A DNA stretch of 64,000 bases, taken from NCBI RefSeq assembly GCF_000002075.1, contig NW_004797315.1:1573133-1637132 (forward strand), given 5' to 3'. The first letter of the stretch is position 1. Each line of letters starts with the position of its first letter. The notes beneath the pieces were generated by a model, which saw nothing but the letters and a program-made list of their open reading frames with translations, made no database searches and was not told where the DNA came from. Below are positions 37,801 through 52,800 of the stretch, piece by piece. Origin of the DNA: Aplysia californica (taxonomy: Eukaryota; Mollusca; Gastropoda; Aplysiida; Aplysiidae). The translations under genes were made by a program, and so were the position numbers.

Positions 37801-40800
37801 CAAAAACTTTAATGAATTCTAAATGATAGCGCAGACTGAATTCTTGTCGTTCAGGAAAATCCATGAGTTTCATTCTGGCAGATAGGAGTTAACAGAGACT
37901 TACCACCGCAGTGCTGGTTCTCCTGAGATTGGAAAATGATGTATCCACATTTGGGTTGTCAATGGCAAGAATGTCAAGCTTGTACAGGTTGCGTCTGTTG
38001 TAGTCCAGCTGCGCCCCCTCAGCAACCAAGACAACAGCATCTATATCCTAGAACACAAGCACAAACAACACATCAGATATTACACAGGGACTCTCGTGGT
38101 CTAGAGGTTAAGGTATTGGCCTCTTATTCAAAGGTCCCAGTTTCGAATCCGGACAGTGACAGAAAATTTTCTTCTCTAAAATTTTCTCCTTTCATATCCT
38201 TTCCTGCTCTCTAACAATGTTCTGTCGTCTGCTTTCGTCTCCACTTTCTGCCCCACCCCCTCACCTCCTTTGCCCCCTCCTCTTGGCTCCTGACTCTTTT
38301 TGCAGCCTTTCTACTGCTACTACTTGGCTCCTTCTTACTGCTGTTTTTCAGCCTCACCCCTGATCTTATGGTAGGTAAGATCTACACCTAGCTTTTTCGG
38401 GTAAGAGCAAATAAATCTTGAAGGTGCCATGTGCAAATTGCACACATTAAAGATTCCTTGGTCGTCCAAAATCAATAAGAGTACGCTTCAGCCACCACCC
38501 GGGCAAAACTCAAAATTTCCTGTCTGAAATTCTTTAATGTGTCCCGTGCACTCATATGACCTTATGCAGTTGTGAGCCTATCTGATTTAGTAACAGTCTT
38601 ACAATGAAACAAACAAACCTTCCGGAACAGGGTGAAATCCTCAGATCCCAAGCCACCAGAGATTCTGTAGTCGATGGGACCAAAACTGGAGCTGTCAACA
38701 TCAGTAGCCAGCACAGTGACGACCTCTGTCGGATACTGGGCTGTCTCCGAGATTTCCGCATAATAACTCTTCTGTAAAAGTGGACATTCACTTTAAGTAT
38801 GCATGGCTGGTTCTCAACAAAAACCCGAAAATGGCAATGGGTTCTTTTTAACAGCCTTCATTTTTGTGTGCTTCAGAGCAGCTTTTATGAAGCTTATCTT
38901 TGGAACCCTTCCACAACAGAGCTGTTCATGAAGTGATTATTTTTCTCCTTATCCTTTGAACCTCAGTACAATTCTATAGTGCGGTCAAAAATACTTGGCA
39001 ACTTATTGTCAAATATTTCTTAAACTATCGAACATAGACTCTCCAGCTTGTGCACAATGATTTGTATCAATTTGTCTTAACAGATCAATATTTTTGTAAA
39101 CACCTGTTCGCTGTATTCTAGAAAATTCCATAATAAATACTAATAAAAATTCCAAGAGTGGTATCTACAGATTTTAAAAGGTTAACAGCTAGGACATTAT
39201 CGCTTTCAAAAGCAAGTCCGACAGGGTTTTTTAAAAATCACGACATTATGCTTATTGAACACATGTTTTGAGAACCTTTAGTGCAAAACATATTTTCACA
39301 ATAAAATTATTTTCTTGTAATAAGTTTTGCTACTAAAAAGTGTCGTTGGTTAGCTGTGACAGGCCATATGAGTATACAAAATGTGTTAGAAGCAGGAAGT
39401 GCTGTGAACAATCCCATTTTCTGCATGACAGAGATTAATTGATTTATAGTATTTTATATAAATTTATGAAGAAATTTTTAAAAATCTAGCCTCAATTGTT
39501 GTGGGGGAAAAAAAAGGTAAAGTTAAGACAAATTGATACAAACTGCTGGGCAAAGTATGGGTGACATTGATTCCCCCGTTTAAGAGATATTTGAAGATAA
39601 GTTGAAACACTAATTTTTTACGACACACTCTTTAAGCATATATTACATTTACCCTTCTGAGCATGCATGCCTAAGCATGTGGCAGCAAAAACCTGGCAGT
39701 TGACCCATGAAAGCTCAAGCACAGAGACCCTGTAGGCTCAGGGGGCCCAAGGCTCATGCAATTAAATATTATGAGGTCACGTTTATTGAAGTATTGTTAT
39801 ACCAATATTAGGTATGATTCCACTAAACAATACATAAAAAGGATAATGCTTTAACATGCTTTCTTTCAGATGAGGACTAACATGTGCTCTTTGACTTAAA
39901 GCTAAAGAGAGAAAAAAAACCACCATCCTTCCCCCTCCAAACTAATTCACTGAACATATACCTTTACTTTGACATACAGAACAAAGACAAAAATGAAACA
40001 AACCCTCTGGAATACTGGAGAGTTGTCGTTGACGTCATTAATGCTGACAGTGACCGTGGCTGTTGCACTTCGCAGCCCATCTGTAGACATGGCCTTCACA
40101 ATGATCTGGTGTTCTTTGACCACCGTTTCATAGTCCACTTGACGAGCAAGGAGGATCTGGCCACCTAAACAATGAAAAGACAATGATACCAGCTCTTCAA
40201 AGGGTCTCTAAATCAAAACAGAATATGACAGGTGCAAGGGTGTATTTAGAGCCTAAAAAGCCACATCATGAAGTGGCAATCAGTCAAAATTCCACTTGCA
40301 TTTCAACACTTTACCTTCAGAATTGAAGATGTCCAGCTCAGCTTTATCCAACTGCAGACAGTCAAATCTACAAGAAAAAAGCCAGAAACATCCCAAGCCC
40401 ATACAGATAACATTGTTTGCACGAACATAATTATCTAAGAGACATTTTATTCACAAGTTACGCTAAGCATCACTGACAGAGAATGTCTATTTGTTTCATT
40501 TGAGAAAAGAAAAGCATTTCAACACAATAATGGTCATTTAGTGCTGGGACAAAGTAAGACAAGACAGACAGAAAGAACAAAGGGAAAGTAAAGAAATAGA
40601 AATCAGCACAACAGGCATCTGTTCATCCCATCATGAATCCTTGTAATGGGAATGTCCCTTTTTTAAACAATAAAAAAAAGCATGCAAATAAATTGTCAAG
40701 AAGAAGCAGGTAACATATATTAGCAATCGTCAATCGTGGTGAAATCTGGCACTTATCAAAATAACTAAATCGAAGATACTGGCATTTTCCCACCAGTTTG

Positions 40801-43800
40801 GTAATTTTTATCAATTTTTTGTTAATGGCTCAGCACCTTTTGTGTTTATTTAAAAACACATTTCTGATTGAATTTTACTGACAAATGTTGATAAAAGGCA
40901 CAAAAAGATGTAAATTTTCAGTTTCCAAGGACTCTCAAGCTTAGGCAATCACCAAACTTTACCTCTGATACTCAGTGACCCCACCTCCGACAATCGCAAA
41001 TATCTCGACTTCTATTCAAGAAAGATGCATATTTTATTCATCAAAAGATAGTGAAATGAACAAGCTTAAAGATGATACCAATAACTTCACAGGATCAAAA
41101 ATTGACGAGCGCCTGATTCTACCACATCATGACAAAGTTATTCTTTTTATCATATGATATACGATAAAAAGATTTAACTTTAAATTGACAGCACTGATGA
41201 AAGAGCACTCAGCATCCTACACTAAATGAATATTTCCAGTGGGAAACGAGAGAGAGAGAGAGAAAAGTACGTTGTTTTCCAGGGAAAGGGGTTTTTGGGT
41301 AAACACATTAACACAACAACAGTCATCCAATGCTGGGGAAAAAAACCCAAATAGACAGTGAAAACAGATGAAAAGTATAGAAGTAGAAACTGCAAGTGGC
41401 AACCTCCAACCACCCAAAAAGAATAGCTACATAAACCAAAAAATAGGAAGGTGGTCTCACCAGCAGTAACCGAAAAGTACTCAGAGGAAGGCTCCAGCTT
41501 GGAATATATGATACCAGTAGCTTGAGGGTCGTTGGCCGTGACTGTAGCTGCTCTGTAACCCACCACCTCATCTTCGTTCATAAAGCTGACGGGGATAGGG
41601 TCAAACCTGATGGCAGTGTCGGGCTCGCCTTCAATTATAATGGTCACTTGGGCTGGGAATAAGAGACAATACAAATGTGGAAATCAGTAAGAACGAGGCA
41701 GAGCATTTCTATTTATAGTCTTTTTTTAAAAAGGTTCGCCAGTTTTGGATCAAATTATGATATCTCATTCAGTCACTTCTGAGCCTAAAATAAGCTACTT
41801 GAGAATTTGGAGAAGGCATAGTTTTGCCTTAAAGTCTTTTAACACACTGAGGAAAGACAGAAACTGCATGATTTTGAGAAAAATGTATCTTTTAAGCAAT
41901 AAATGTCTTTCCTTTCATAATTTATCCTTTTTATCCTTTTTTCTCACCTACTATTCATTTTCTGTTTGATTACAATGAAATTTTAAGGATGTGTTACTCA
42001 CACCTAAACTTAATTTTATACTGTAGAACAGATGACTAGATGCATTTATGACTTATGAGTTAAGAATGACTGTGTAATCGCATTCAAAGGTGTAAGAGGG
42101 GAGGTAAGTTATCTGCCTATAATCTTTTTTTCCTGTTCAAGATATCCCTCAGCCCTACTTTATACACTTTGTTTGAGAATATCTACCAATAGACCAAATC
42201 TGAATAAATCTGGTGCATAAACAAAATGTCTTTGTTAGTTTTAAGATAACTTTTATTTTCAAAATGCCTGCCACTACCATGGTAATCTTGGATTTTGAGG
42301 GAAAAAAAAGTAATATCACTTTTTAGAGATATTTTCCTGGTATACCTCCGTGCAGCAATATAAAAAAACAACTTTATGGTTGAGAGCTACCAAGACAGGT
42401 CTGAAGTGTAGGGTAATAGAGGTACCAGAGGGTTGACAAATGGGGAAACAATCAAAGGTTTGAGTAGTCTTACATCCATGTTAAAACATTACCTGTAGCT
42501 GTTTGGACCCCTTTCTCTGCATTTACGTCCTGAACTTTGACAGAGAACGAAATTTCTTGAGCAATGTCTTTATCCAGTTTTCCATTGATTGTGATCCGTC
42601 CATTTTGGTCAATAGCAAATGCTTGCTGTAAATAATAGTTAAATATATATACATGCAAGTCGACCCAGAGCAACACGGAAAGGAGATTGAACAAAAGAAT
42701 GGGGACTGGATACACAAGAAAGCAGTATGATTGACCTACTTTTATGCCTCTTTTAGAATCAAAAAGGGAAGAGCATTGTCCAACATTGTAAACTGTGTTT
42801 GTTTTAGTAGAGGTTTTACGCCACTCGCAACTGCATAAGGTCATAGGAGCGCCAAGGGGTGGATGTCAACAGAGAAATCCTTACAGGGAATCAGACTTAC
42901 TCTGCTCACCTCTCTAGCTTCAGCATCACAAAGTCTGCTTCGACTATCAAGGCACCCCGGAAATAGCGGGTCACAAGAGTGTGACAAACATACAAAAGAA
43001 GTAGAGGAAAATGACGATAGTAAGGATTGGGAAAGAAAAAGCAGCAGTTCCCTGCTGCAGATCAGGCACAGTTATGAGCGTGATATGATGAATCAGCCCA
43101 TTTACAATTCTACTGTGCATGAATGAGAAATGTCCCCCCTTTGGGAAGGGCCTAAAGACACTTCAGTCAGTGGCACGGCCCCCGGGGGTGTAAACTGTGT
43201 TCAGTACGTCTGTAAACACAAATGCAAAATGAAAAGCAGCTCCGACTAATGAGAGGCCTTCAACTTGACATTGATTCCCGAAGGACAAAGCAAGATCACA
43301 GAAACAGTAACATGTTACATTGACTCTAATAATGACAATCTTTCAGATTAGTCTTTCAGGGAGAAATATCTTGGCTGTTTCTAAAGGCAATGTAATAACA
43401 AAAGTCATGAGCACTTGTGCATAAACACGACAAGAAAGGACATATATACATACATTATGCGCTGAGACAACTCCATTCTCCCCCGCCACCCCCTCCCCTC
43501 CTCTCCCCCCTCTTTCTCTGTCTGTCTGTCCATCCGTCTGTCTCTCTTTCTTTCTCTCTGTTTCAATTGTACCACTGTGTGTTTCAGTAACCTCACTGCA
43601 ATTGGTACAAAAGAATTCCTAAAACAAAAAATGACCAATTTGGCCCTTTTTATCATGGCTCCATATTTTGTCATTTGCCCAAGGGCACTACATTAATCAA
43701 CTTGCAAAATCAAAACACTGGGCCTGTTCCTCGGTAATGCTAAAGACCTCAAGGTTCTTTAAGAAATCTAATGATTGCATGAGTTGAATCCCTTCCAATA

Positions 43801-46800
43801 TAATAGACTTTGCCTTCATATTGCTGCATACACAAAAACGATAAACGAATAATGCAGAGCTTTCTCTCATACAGCAAATAAAGTACAACTTACAGTGTAA
43901 TCATAATTGTCAGAGTCCGAAAGCTTATTTCCATTCTTGTCACTGGCTTCAAAAGACTGCAGAGAGTAAACAAGCCGTTTGGTGGAATCTGGATCTTGAG
44001 CCTCTGTGGTAAGCACTGGGGTCCCTATGGGATCAGCTGCAAATGGGTGTGTGTGTTTGTGTGTGTGTGTGTTTGTGGTGGGCACAGGGGGGGGGGGGAG
44101 GGGAGAAAAAGACATTAAGACATTGCAAATTGTGTCTCATGAATGAGCAAGTCATGAGAACAAAAGGTAAAAAGCAAATCTTAAACATGCAAGGCTCAAA
44201 TAAAAGAAAAAAGTGCTTCACGTTAACATCAAATATGCTTTTTGTTTGGGTTTTTTTTGGCTCTCAACAGCATATGGTCATAAGAGCGTGTGGGACACAT
44301 TAAACATTTTCAGCTGGTAGAAAATTTTGAATCTTTCCCCGGGTGGCTGTCGAAGCCTACTCTATTCGATTTTAGACCAACAAGGGATCTTTAATGTGCG
44401 CGCACTTGCACATGAGACCTCCCAGTATTTTCGCCCCTATCCAAGAAGGCTAGGTATTAGAGACAGCAGTAAGAGGGAGCCAAGGAGTAGCAGTAGAAAG
44501 CCGGCAGAAAGAGCCAGGAGTCCAGAGGATGGGGGCAAAGGAGGTGAGGGGTGGGGGCAGAAAGTGAAGACGAAAGCAGGCAACAGAAGATTGTTAGAGA
44601 GCAGGAAAGGAGGGGAGAAGAGAAAATTTTAGAGAAAAAAATGTTCCCGTCACTATCCGGATTCGAACCAGTGACCTATTGAATGAAAGGCTAACACTGT
44701 AACCCCTCAACCAGGAGAGCCCCTTCAAATAAGTTTTCTTTTGATTGCATCAACAAAAGAAAGGAAGTTGAAAGTGAAACTAACTTTCCTGTGCGTTGGC
44801 TCTGTACAAGAATTTATCAAATTTAGGTGGCTTGTTGTTGGCATCCAAGATGACCACTGAGACATTCGCTGTGTCATTTAGCTGTGGGGCCCCACCGTCT
44901 GTTGCAAGGATCTGAAACAAACAAAAACAAAACATTACCGTGTCAATTGCTTTGTTTTGTTTTCACGGTTTACAATCAGTGATCTCTCTGAAAGACAACT
45001 CTTTCCCTACAAGCAGAAAATTTCCCATTCTGCATCCCTTCACTCATAATATACCAGTTCAACATTTCCATTAAGACTTTATCAACTAAAACTTCAGTTC
45101 TATTAAAAACAGTGGCGGATAAGATGCAAGAGCAAACTACACTTTTTGCTTGCATTTTGCCTAAACTGCAGAGCAGGACCCTTAAAGAATCCAGTATTAC
45201 ACACTCAAAAAATCAGAGTATCTAGGAATACAAATCATATTTTTGGGGGTTACTTGGCCGGTCTAAATATCAATATGTCTGCAGCCAACAGAACGTGAAG
45301 GTAGCTTCTAGAAGTGCCTTTTGTGAAGCCATATAGGGCATAAGACTCTTTGAGCAGAAGAACAGTACTATTAACATCAAAATAATAACACTGACCTGTT
45401 GTTAACAGATCTCCTGCAGAATGAGAAAGCAACTGCAAACAGCATTTTCAACTTTTACTGCTTTAAAATATTTGTCACAAAACATACAGTTACCCATAAT
45501 TTTACATTGCTGATCCCGTTCTTTCAATAGCATACAGATCGAGAATCGAATAATCAGCTTTTTCTACATCTTTCATTATATGGATATAACCCAATATACT
45601 TCAAAGCCATACATATATTACCCAAGAGCAGAACCCTGCCAAGCCACAAGCTGTTACATAAACGTTCTGCACCCAGGAGGCATGATAAACGACAAAAACA
45701 AACAGCAGCCCTCAAAGACAAGCCCACCGAGACACCCACCTGGAAATCGTAGCTGGTTCTGATATTGTAATCAAAGTTGTTCTCCCCAGCCACTGTCACA
45801 ACACCAGTGTCCGGGTCCACTCGGAAGTTTCCAGAGCTTCCACTGCCAAGGCGGTAGGTGATCTTCCCAAAGGCACCACCATCAAGGTCAGTTCCATTGA
45901 CGTCAGCCACCACAGTGCCTGAAAACAGAAGCATGACAGAACATGACAGGGGCAGAGGTGTATTTAGAGCCTTTAAAAAATCCCACCATGAAGTCGCAAC
46001 AAATCAAGTCAAATTCCATTTGAATTTCAACACTTTACAGTCATCATTTTAGAAGATGTACAGCTAAGCTTTATAAAGCTGAACAATTTCAGTCCTAACC
46101 CTTTGAGCCCTCATCACTGATACACCGGAGGCATGTAAAACTGCCGGTATGCCTAACCACCGGTAGAATGGTGAGTGAGACCCTATCCCCAAACCGACCC
46201 GCCTGGGACAAATCATGCGCAGGATGCCATGTTTACTACACAGGATATGTTACTGATTATTTTAAACAGCTTTCTGAATTAGATGCTAGTAATGACAAGG
46301 ACTACCATGAGTGGGATGTGGAGTGTGATGCTGACGGTAACATGAATGTTAGTAATATATCGCCTAGGAGCTCATGCAAAGGGGCACAGTAACATCAGGA
46401 GGTCAGGGTTCATAGGGTTAAATCCACCATCTGCACTCAAACACAGAACCTACATGCATGAAGTACCAACTGTCACATTGTCTTTCCCTTTTATTTTTAC
46501 TGAAGTTCAAAGCTTGAATCAGACTTAAGCATTAAATTTGAGCATATGATGTCAAGAAAAAAACTTTCCCTGCTATTCCACCAACACAGTTACTGGCTAA
46601 ATCATTAAATAATAATAATAATAAATAATAATAAATAGCATTTGTATAGCGCATATCCCCGCTCAACAGCAGGCTCTATGCACTTTACACTATATTATTA
46701 CCCCAGCAGACCATAGAACACTCCGAAACATTCTCAGCTTCCCGGGAAGCATACAGTGCAAGCAGCTGATTAAGCGCTCAAACACTAACAAACTGACAAG

Positions 46801-49800
46801 ATCTTTCGCTGTCTATAGCCGGGTACCCATTCCCACCTGGGTGAAGTGAGGAAAATTGGTGTAAAGTGCCTTTCCCAAGGACACAACATCAGGCCCTTGA
46901 CGGGATTCGAACCCACGACCTTACGGTTGCGAGTCCGAGAGCCTAACCACTAGGCCACCGACGCCATAAAATCATTATAAAGGCCTTGCATTACAAAATA
47001 TTAGTCAAAATTATGAAACTGCATTAGAAGATTGGAAATAAAAAGGAAAATGAAATTAGCAGTAATTTATATTCAAGCTATATAAAGATCAAGAGAAATA
47101 TCTTGTCCAGATGATCAGTTGGAATAATCCCAGATTTTCTTTTTTAAACTGGGGTATCTTCAACACAAAAAGTGTGATAAAACCTCACATCCTTCAATGA
47201 AGCTCAAAAGGACATTTACTGACAAACTCTGTACCATCTTTTCTGATGCAAAATATTACAAACCAATTGAAATAGCCAGAGGGTGTACAAAGGCTGTGAC
47301 ATACTTAGGTAGTTTCAAAAAGAAATGTTTCAGGCTTTTTGTTTCAGGTCACTTTGTGCAGTTCTGCCATCTAATGCAATCTATCGGCAAAACTTACAGT
47401 TCCTTCCACAGTTATTAATTCTCAACAAAAGTTATGACTGAGCAAATTCTCAACAAAAGTCATGACTGAGCATTATCACAGCATAATGTATACCTGGCTC
47501 AGCAAGCTCAGAGATGGTAGCTTGGTACACTTTGGGAAACAAAATAGGAGAGTGGTTGTTTTGATCCTGTAAACAGAAAAAGAGTTTCCCATCATATCAA
47601 AAACCAAACGAATGTCTCATTCATTACTAGTTTCATACATAAAGAAATAATTGACAAACACAATCTCAAAACACTGAAACCAAGAATAAAAAAACAAATC
47701 TCATTAAATTCAGATCCCCAGCTCTAAAGATGGTTATGTCTTAAGTTAATCCTCCCAAATTCCCAAAGAATCAAAAACTTTAACTTGTCCCCCTTTTTCA
47801 CATTCATAATATATCTTATAATCTAGACTATCATTATTCCCTTCTGTCAATCCTTTTATGAACACTTAACGAACGAACAGTTTATTTACAAGGAGATAAA
47901 GAGCTACTGCGCTTCTGGAGGAGGGAAAAAATATGAGAAGAGATACAACTCATCATTGTACAACAATAAAAAAAAGATGTTTTATTTTAAATTTTTTTTT
48001 AAAGAAGAGAACACCGCAATCATTTAGAAGAATGACATTACAAAGCAAGCAACCTAGGCAAGCAAGCCAAAATACGACACAAGAAACAAGTACAGTTTTC
48101 CCTACTTACAATAACATTTACTTTGACCGGCACACTGTTTGTCTGTGGAGGATTACCACCGTCAGAAGCCTGAACAGTCAGGGAGAAGCTGAAAAGAACA
48201 AGCCAAAGAAATACACTCTTGCACAAGCCTCATAACGGATGCAATGGTTTCAAACACAGGATTAACATTAGTTTCCTGGAACTGTTGGTTCGGTGACCAA
48301 TTTTGTTGGAATAACAGAAGCCACAGCGTAGGTCCAATTAAAGAAACACTCTCATTTCAGTTACCAAACATAGGTAGATGGAATTTGAAAAAAAAATCCA
48401 AAAGAAAATGAACAATATACTAAATAAACTAAAATAATTTACCGAGTAAGCCAATGCGGCATGGCGCAGAAACTTCAAATCTTTGGCTTGCAAACTTTAA
48501 CAAAAGTTCTGCAAAATTAGCAGTCTGCCTGCGCTAAACTGGTGTGTGTCCAGACAAAATCAACAAATCAACCGACTGACTAAACTCTTTAACAATAGAT
48601 TAAAGTTCAGTAACTCTCTATATTTTTCCTGAGTTCTGATAATAAAATCTTTGATGGTCCCACAAATTGTAGATAAATGATAAATTGTAAAGCACATTGA
48701 CCCTACTTTCTAGAAGGGACATATACAAATAAAATGTAATCTATTTTTAACGATAAAAAGAAGCATAGCTAGAAAATAAGATTACCCAAGCTCAATAAAA
48801 CAAAGATTTCCTGTTGTACTCAAAAGGGTAGATAATTGGATGCAAGAACACCAGAAGTTCATTTAAAAAGTTTTCATTGCATACCTTTTGCTACAAATGA
48901 ATTCCACATGAAAACTGGGGGAGATTGGGGGGGTGGGGGGGGGGGGGGATCCACAAATGTCCAATTAAAACATTTTGGGGGGTTTTGCCACTTGGAATTT
49001 GCTGTAAGCCTTGGCTATTTTATCGTTAAAATATCAAGCGGGAAAGCTGCAAAAGTAAAGAGATATGGTCAATTCTTTTTTAAAGTGGTAAGAGAGAAGC
49101 ACAGACATCTTCAATGACGATGTTTCAATTTTCTGTTTTGTAAAAAGTGGACATCTGCGCTTATTCCCCCTTATTCTTCCAACGGCGTTGACCCTGATTT
49201 TTATTCCAGTGTGTATCTATTATTTCTCCGGGAACCATGGCTACTTTTCCCCCATACAATGAGAATTGTGTGTACTTACTATCCCAGCTTATTGCCTTGA
49301 GCATCCGTTGGTGTTGTATCATAATCTAAAGTGGCTCTTAGTGAAAGGGTTCCGTTGTAGGGTTCAATAAGGAAGGCATTGTTCGGGCTTTGTCCACTCA
49401 CAATACTGTACGAAATTCTGCCTGTGCCGTCTTCATTATCCACAGCCTGTGGAAGTTTTCATTTTGAAATCACAATTATTTCAGACGAAATCTTAAGTAA
49501 AGGTCTCCTACAAAACTATTTCGACCGAAATTCAATACATAAATACAAAATGATACAAAAGGAATGCAATGTTCAAACAAGGTGAAAGAACTTGTGTTTC
49601 ACACGCATTTGAAATATGCTTGATGAACTGGTGTAAGAGTAGGAATATGACTTTTGATCTATGCTGACGGTCAATTTAGCCTAAGATTGTCTCAAGGTTG
49701 TCTTCATGCAGCTTCTTTCATGGTTAATTCTTCCTTTGTTTGAGGCGCAGATTCTGTCGCAGTACTTGCATGTCAGTGATGTGGATCAAAACTCTGTATT

Positions 49801-52800
49801 TCCGCTGTTTACCTTTTGTCATTGATGAACTAAACAAAAAGTTACAACAAATATCAATTAACTCACTTAACCCCAAAACCAAGACATCCTGGTAAATATG
49901 TACCGCGCACAGAACCAAAAATGAAGATACTTCGGTCAAACACTTACTCTGGGGTTCCTTGTTTTTTCAGTCAAAACCACATTTGACAGCAACAAATTTA
50001 TCTTTTCAATTCTTATCCAATTTTGCTCCATTTTCATACAACTTTTTTTACAGAAAGGACCAAGACTTAATTTTCTTTCTTTCTTTTTGTAAGAGTTTTA
50101 TAGTACTTACAACACAATAAGCTCACATAAGTTCCGAAGAACAGAAAAGTTACAAGAAAGTAACAAACATAAAAAAGAAGGAGAGGAGATAAGGACGATA
50201 GATGTTTAATATGAAAGAAGAAGTAAAGCACACCAGAGCAGCTACCAACCGGCCACATTTAATTTTCTGTATCTAAACTCCAGACCACGTCTACTCTAAC
50301 TAGATCTAAACCAGATTTAACCTAAACCAGGACCTAGTTTTTTCAAAGTCTAGATTAATCTTGTAGGCTTACCATAGACAGTAAGAGCTAGATGTATATC
50401 TAGCTATCTATTCCTAGACCTCGATTATAATAGATACTCAATATAGCAGTCTGTAAGTACAAAATCCAGCATCAAAAATGCTAAAAAAAACCGCAACAAA
50501 TGATTTTTTCCCTGAACCTCAAAATTGCCCTCTTTTTTTAAAAGTTCATTTTTAAAAATCGTACTCAGCCCCAAATACAGTTGAAATTGTCCAAGACTGT
50601 AATCTACTGTCAAGAAAAAAAGTGGCCATCTTAAGATATTCGGTCACCAAACACAATGCCATTATAATGTAAAGGGGAAACTCAAGGGGATGAATAGGAA
50701 ATGGCCGTCAGTACAGGTGACTGTTTCATACTGATGGCTGTTAGAGCTGGTTTAACAGTACATTTATTCAAATGTACAGCAAAGGCGAAAAAAAAAAAAA
50801 TCAGGTGGGGTTTTATTGCATCAAAAAATATATAAAACTAAAATGACTCTTCAAAAATTTCTAACAATGGCTTTTCTCGGGTGATTCGTTTCAACATCTG
50901 GGCCACTCTCAAATAAATTAACCTAAATGCTCTGGAAGGGTGACTTCTAAATCTTTTACAAGAAACGCGTGAAAAAAAAAAATACTTAGCTCTGAGCAAT
51001 CTCTAAGTCGTCATACAATAATGTACAACATGGGGTACAACGTTCTACGGAGTTCACACTGCTATTCAATCTCCCTCTTATTTCATCAGCCGTCTTATTG
51101 TAATTCCTAATTGTCTTCACAACAAAGGGATGGAAAAATAAACCCAAAACACATCAGGGAAGAATAAGAATAAGAGTATTAAGAATAATAAGACGTATAT
51201 CAGGGTACTAGACCCACATGAAAGGCCTACACAGAACATATTATAAAGGCATAACCCTCACAGACAACATATCAAGGCATAGGGCCGTATAAAAACATAT
51301 CAGGAAAGAAGTCTCACGTATAACATACAAAGTCATAAGGCCAACATAAAGCATATAAGGGCCCCACTCAAAACCTCCCAGTACAAAGGAAAAACAAAAA
51401 CTTAACACAGTAGGCTACATTCTTCACATATGATCAATACAACACCTAGAAAGACATATAAGCATTTATGTACTTGGTGTTTACTCACAAAATAGAATTT
51501 ACATTTACAGCAACTAACAATCGGTCAAACAAAGCGGTTCGACAATCTGCTCCAAGCAGAAGTAAATATTTTACCAAAAAATTACTCAGCTGCTTTATAA
51601 AGGTAGCGCTAAAGAATTATTCCCCGAACTACTTACAGTGATGGTAATGGGATTGAGGAAGTTCAGACTTGTCTCACTAACAGATGTCTCATAGGAAGGC
51701 TGCCTGAAGACCGGCCCTAGGTCATTGAAATTCAGCACATTCACCATGACCTGGGCCTGTGGAGCAAATCAGGTAGGTTGGGGTACAAACCATGGAGGCA
51801 AAACAAGGCAGGAGAGGAGAGGAGACCGTACATGACTGAATAGGGGAGTGGCAGTCTTCATTCCAACATCCACTCCTTCAAAGGAGCACGTCATCTTTGT
51901 ATGTTATCATTAGGGAAAAAACCCAAGGGCTTGCAGGTAGTTTTTGTTTTTTGTTTGTTTGAGTAAAGACAAGCACATCGACACAGTAATGGCGATTTTT
52001 TGCTGAGAAAAAGTTTTAAAAAGACAGACAGAAACAACAGAGGCAAAGTAAAGAAGTAGGACCAACCAGTGGCACCCTCTAACCACCCACTCTTGCAGGT
52101 AAGAGCTAAATCTAGAACAGTTTGAACACAAGTATGTACATTGACAACATTATAGTAATTAAGTGCCAGTTAGTTTGAGTAAAACAGAATCATATCAACA
52201 TAATAGTGACCAGCTACAGCAGGGGGGGGGGGGGGGGGGGGGGGGGGGGAAATAAGATACATAACAAAAACAGAGGGAGAGAAAGCAAAGACCCACAAAT
52301 GGTTCCCTGCAACCACCCACAAGCAGGGCAAAAATAGGATTGATAACAAACAAAAAAACAGAGAGAGAGAAAGAAAAAGACCCATCAAAGGTACCTTGCA
52401 ACCACCCACATCTAGAGCTAAGAAAAACACAAGACAGAGGAAGGAGGAAAAAGGAAAAGGAGGAAGGAGGATAAGCTGGACAGGGGAGAACAGGAGAAAA
52501 CGATATCAGGTGCGGAAAGCCCAGAGAGCATGGTCATGCAGTGCCACCCAAAATTGTTCACTGTTTTATTGCTTAAAGCACACACATACTGAAAACGGAA
52601 AAAACAGCAACAAGGTCCTTGCTGGCACTTAAATCATGGCTATTACTGTATTCATAGCACCACAAAACATCTACCATGCCATACCAAGATTCTTGTGCTT
52701 AATAGCATGTTCAGCGGTTGTAATTTGACCTGAACAATGCTTTTAAGGCAGACCTAAGCAAGAAAGGCACTCAAAGTCAGCTTGGCTGAACATTGATATC

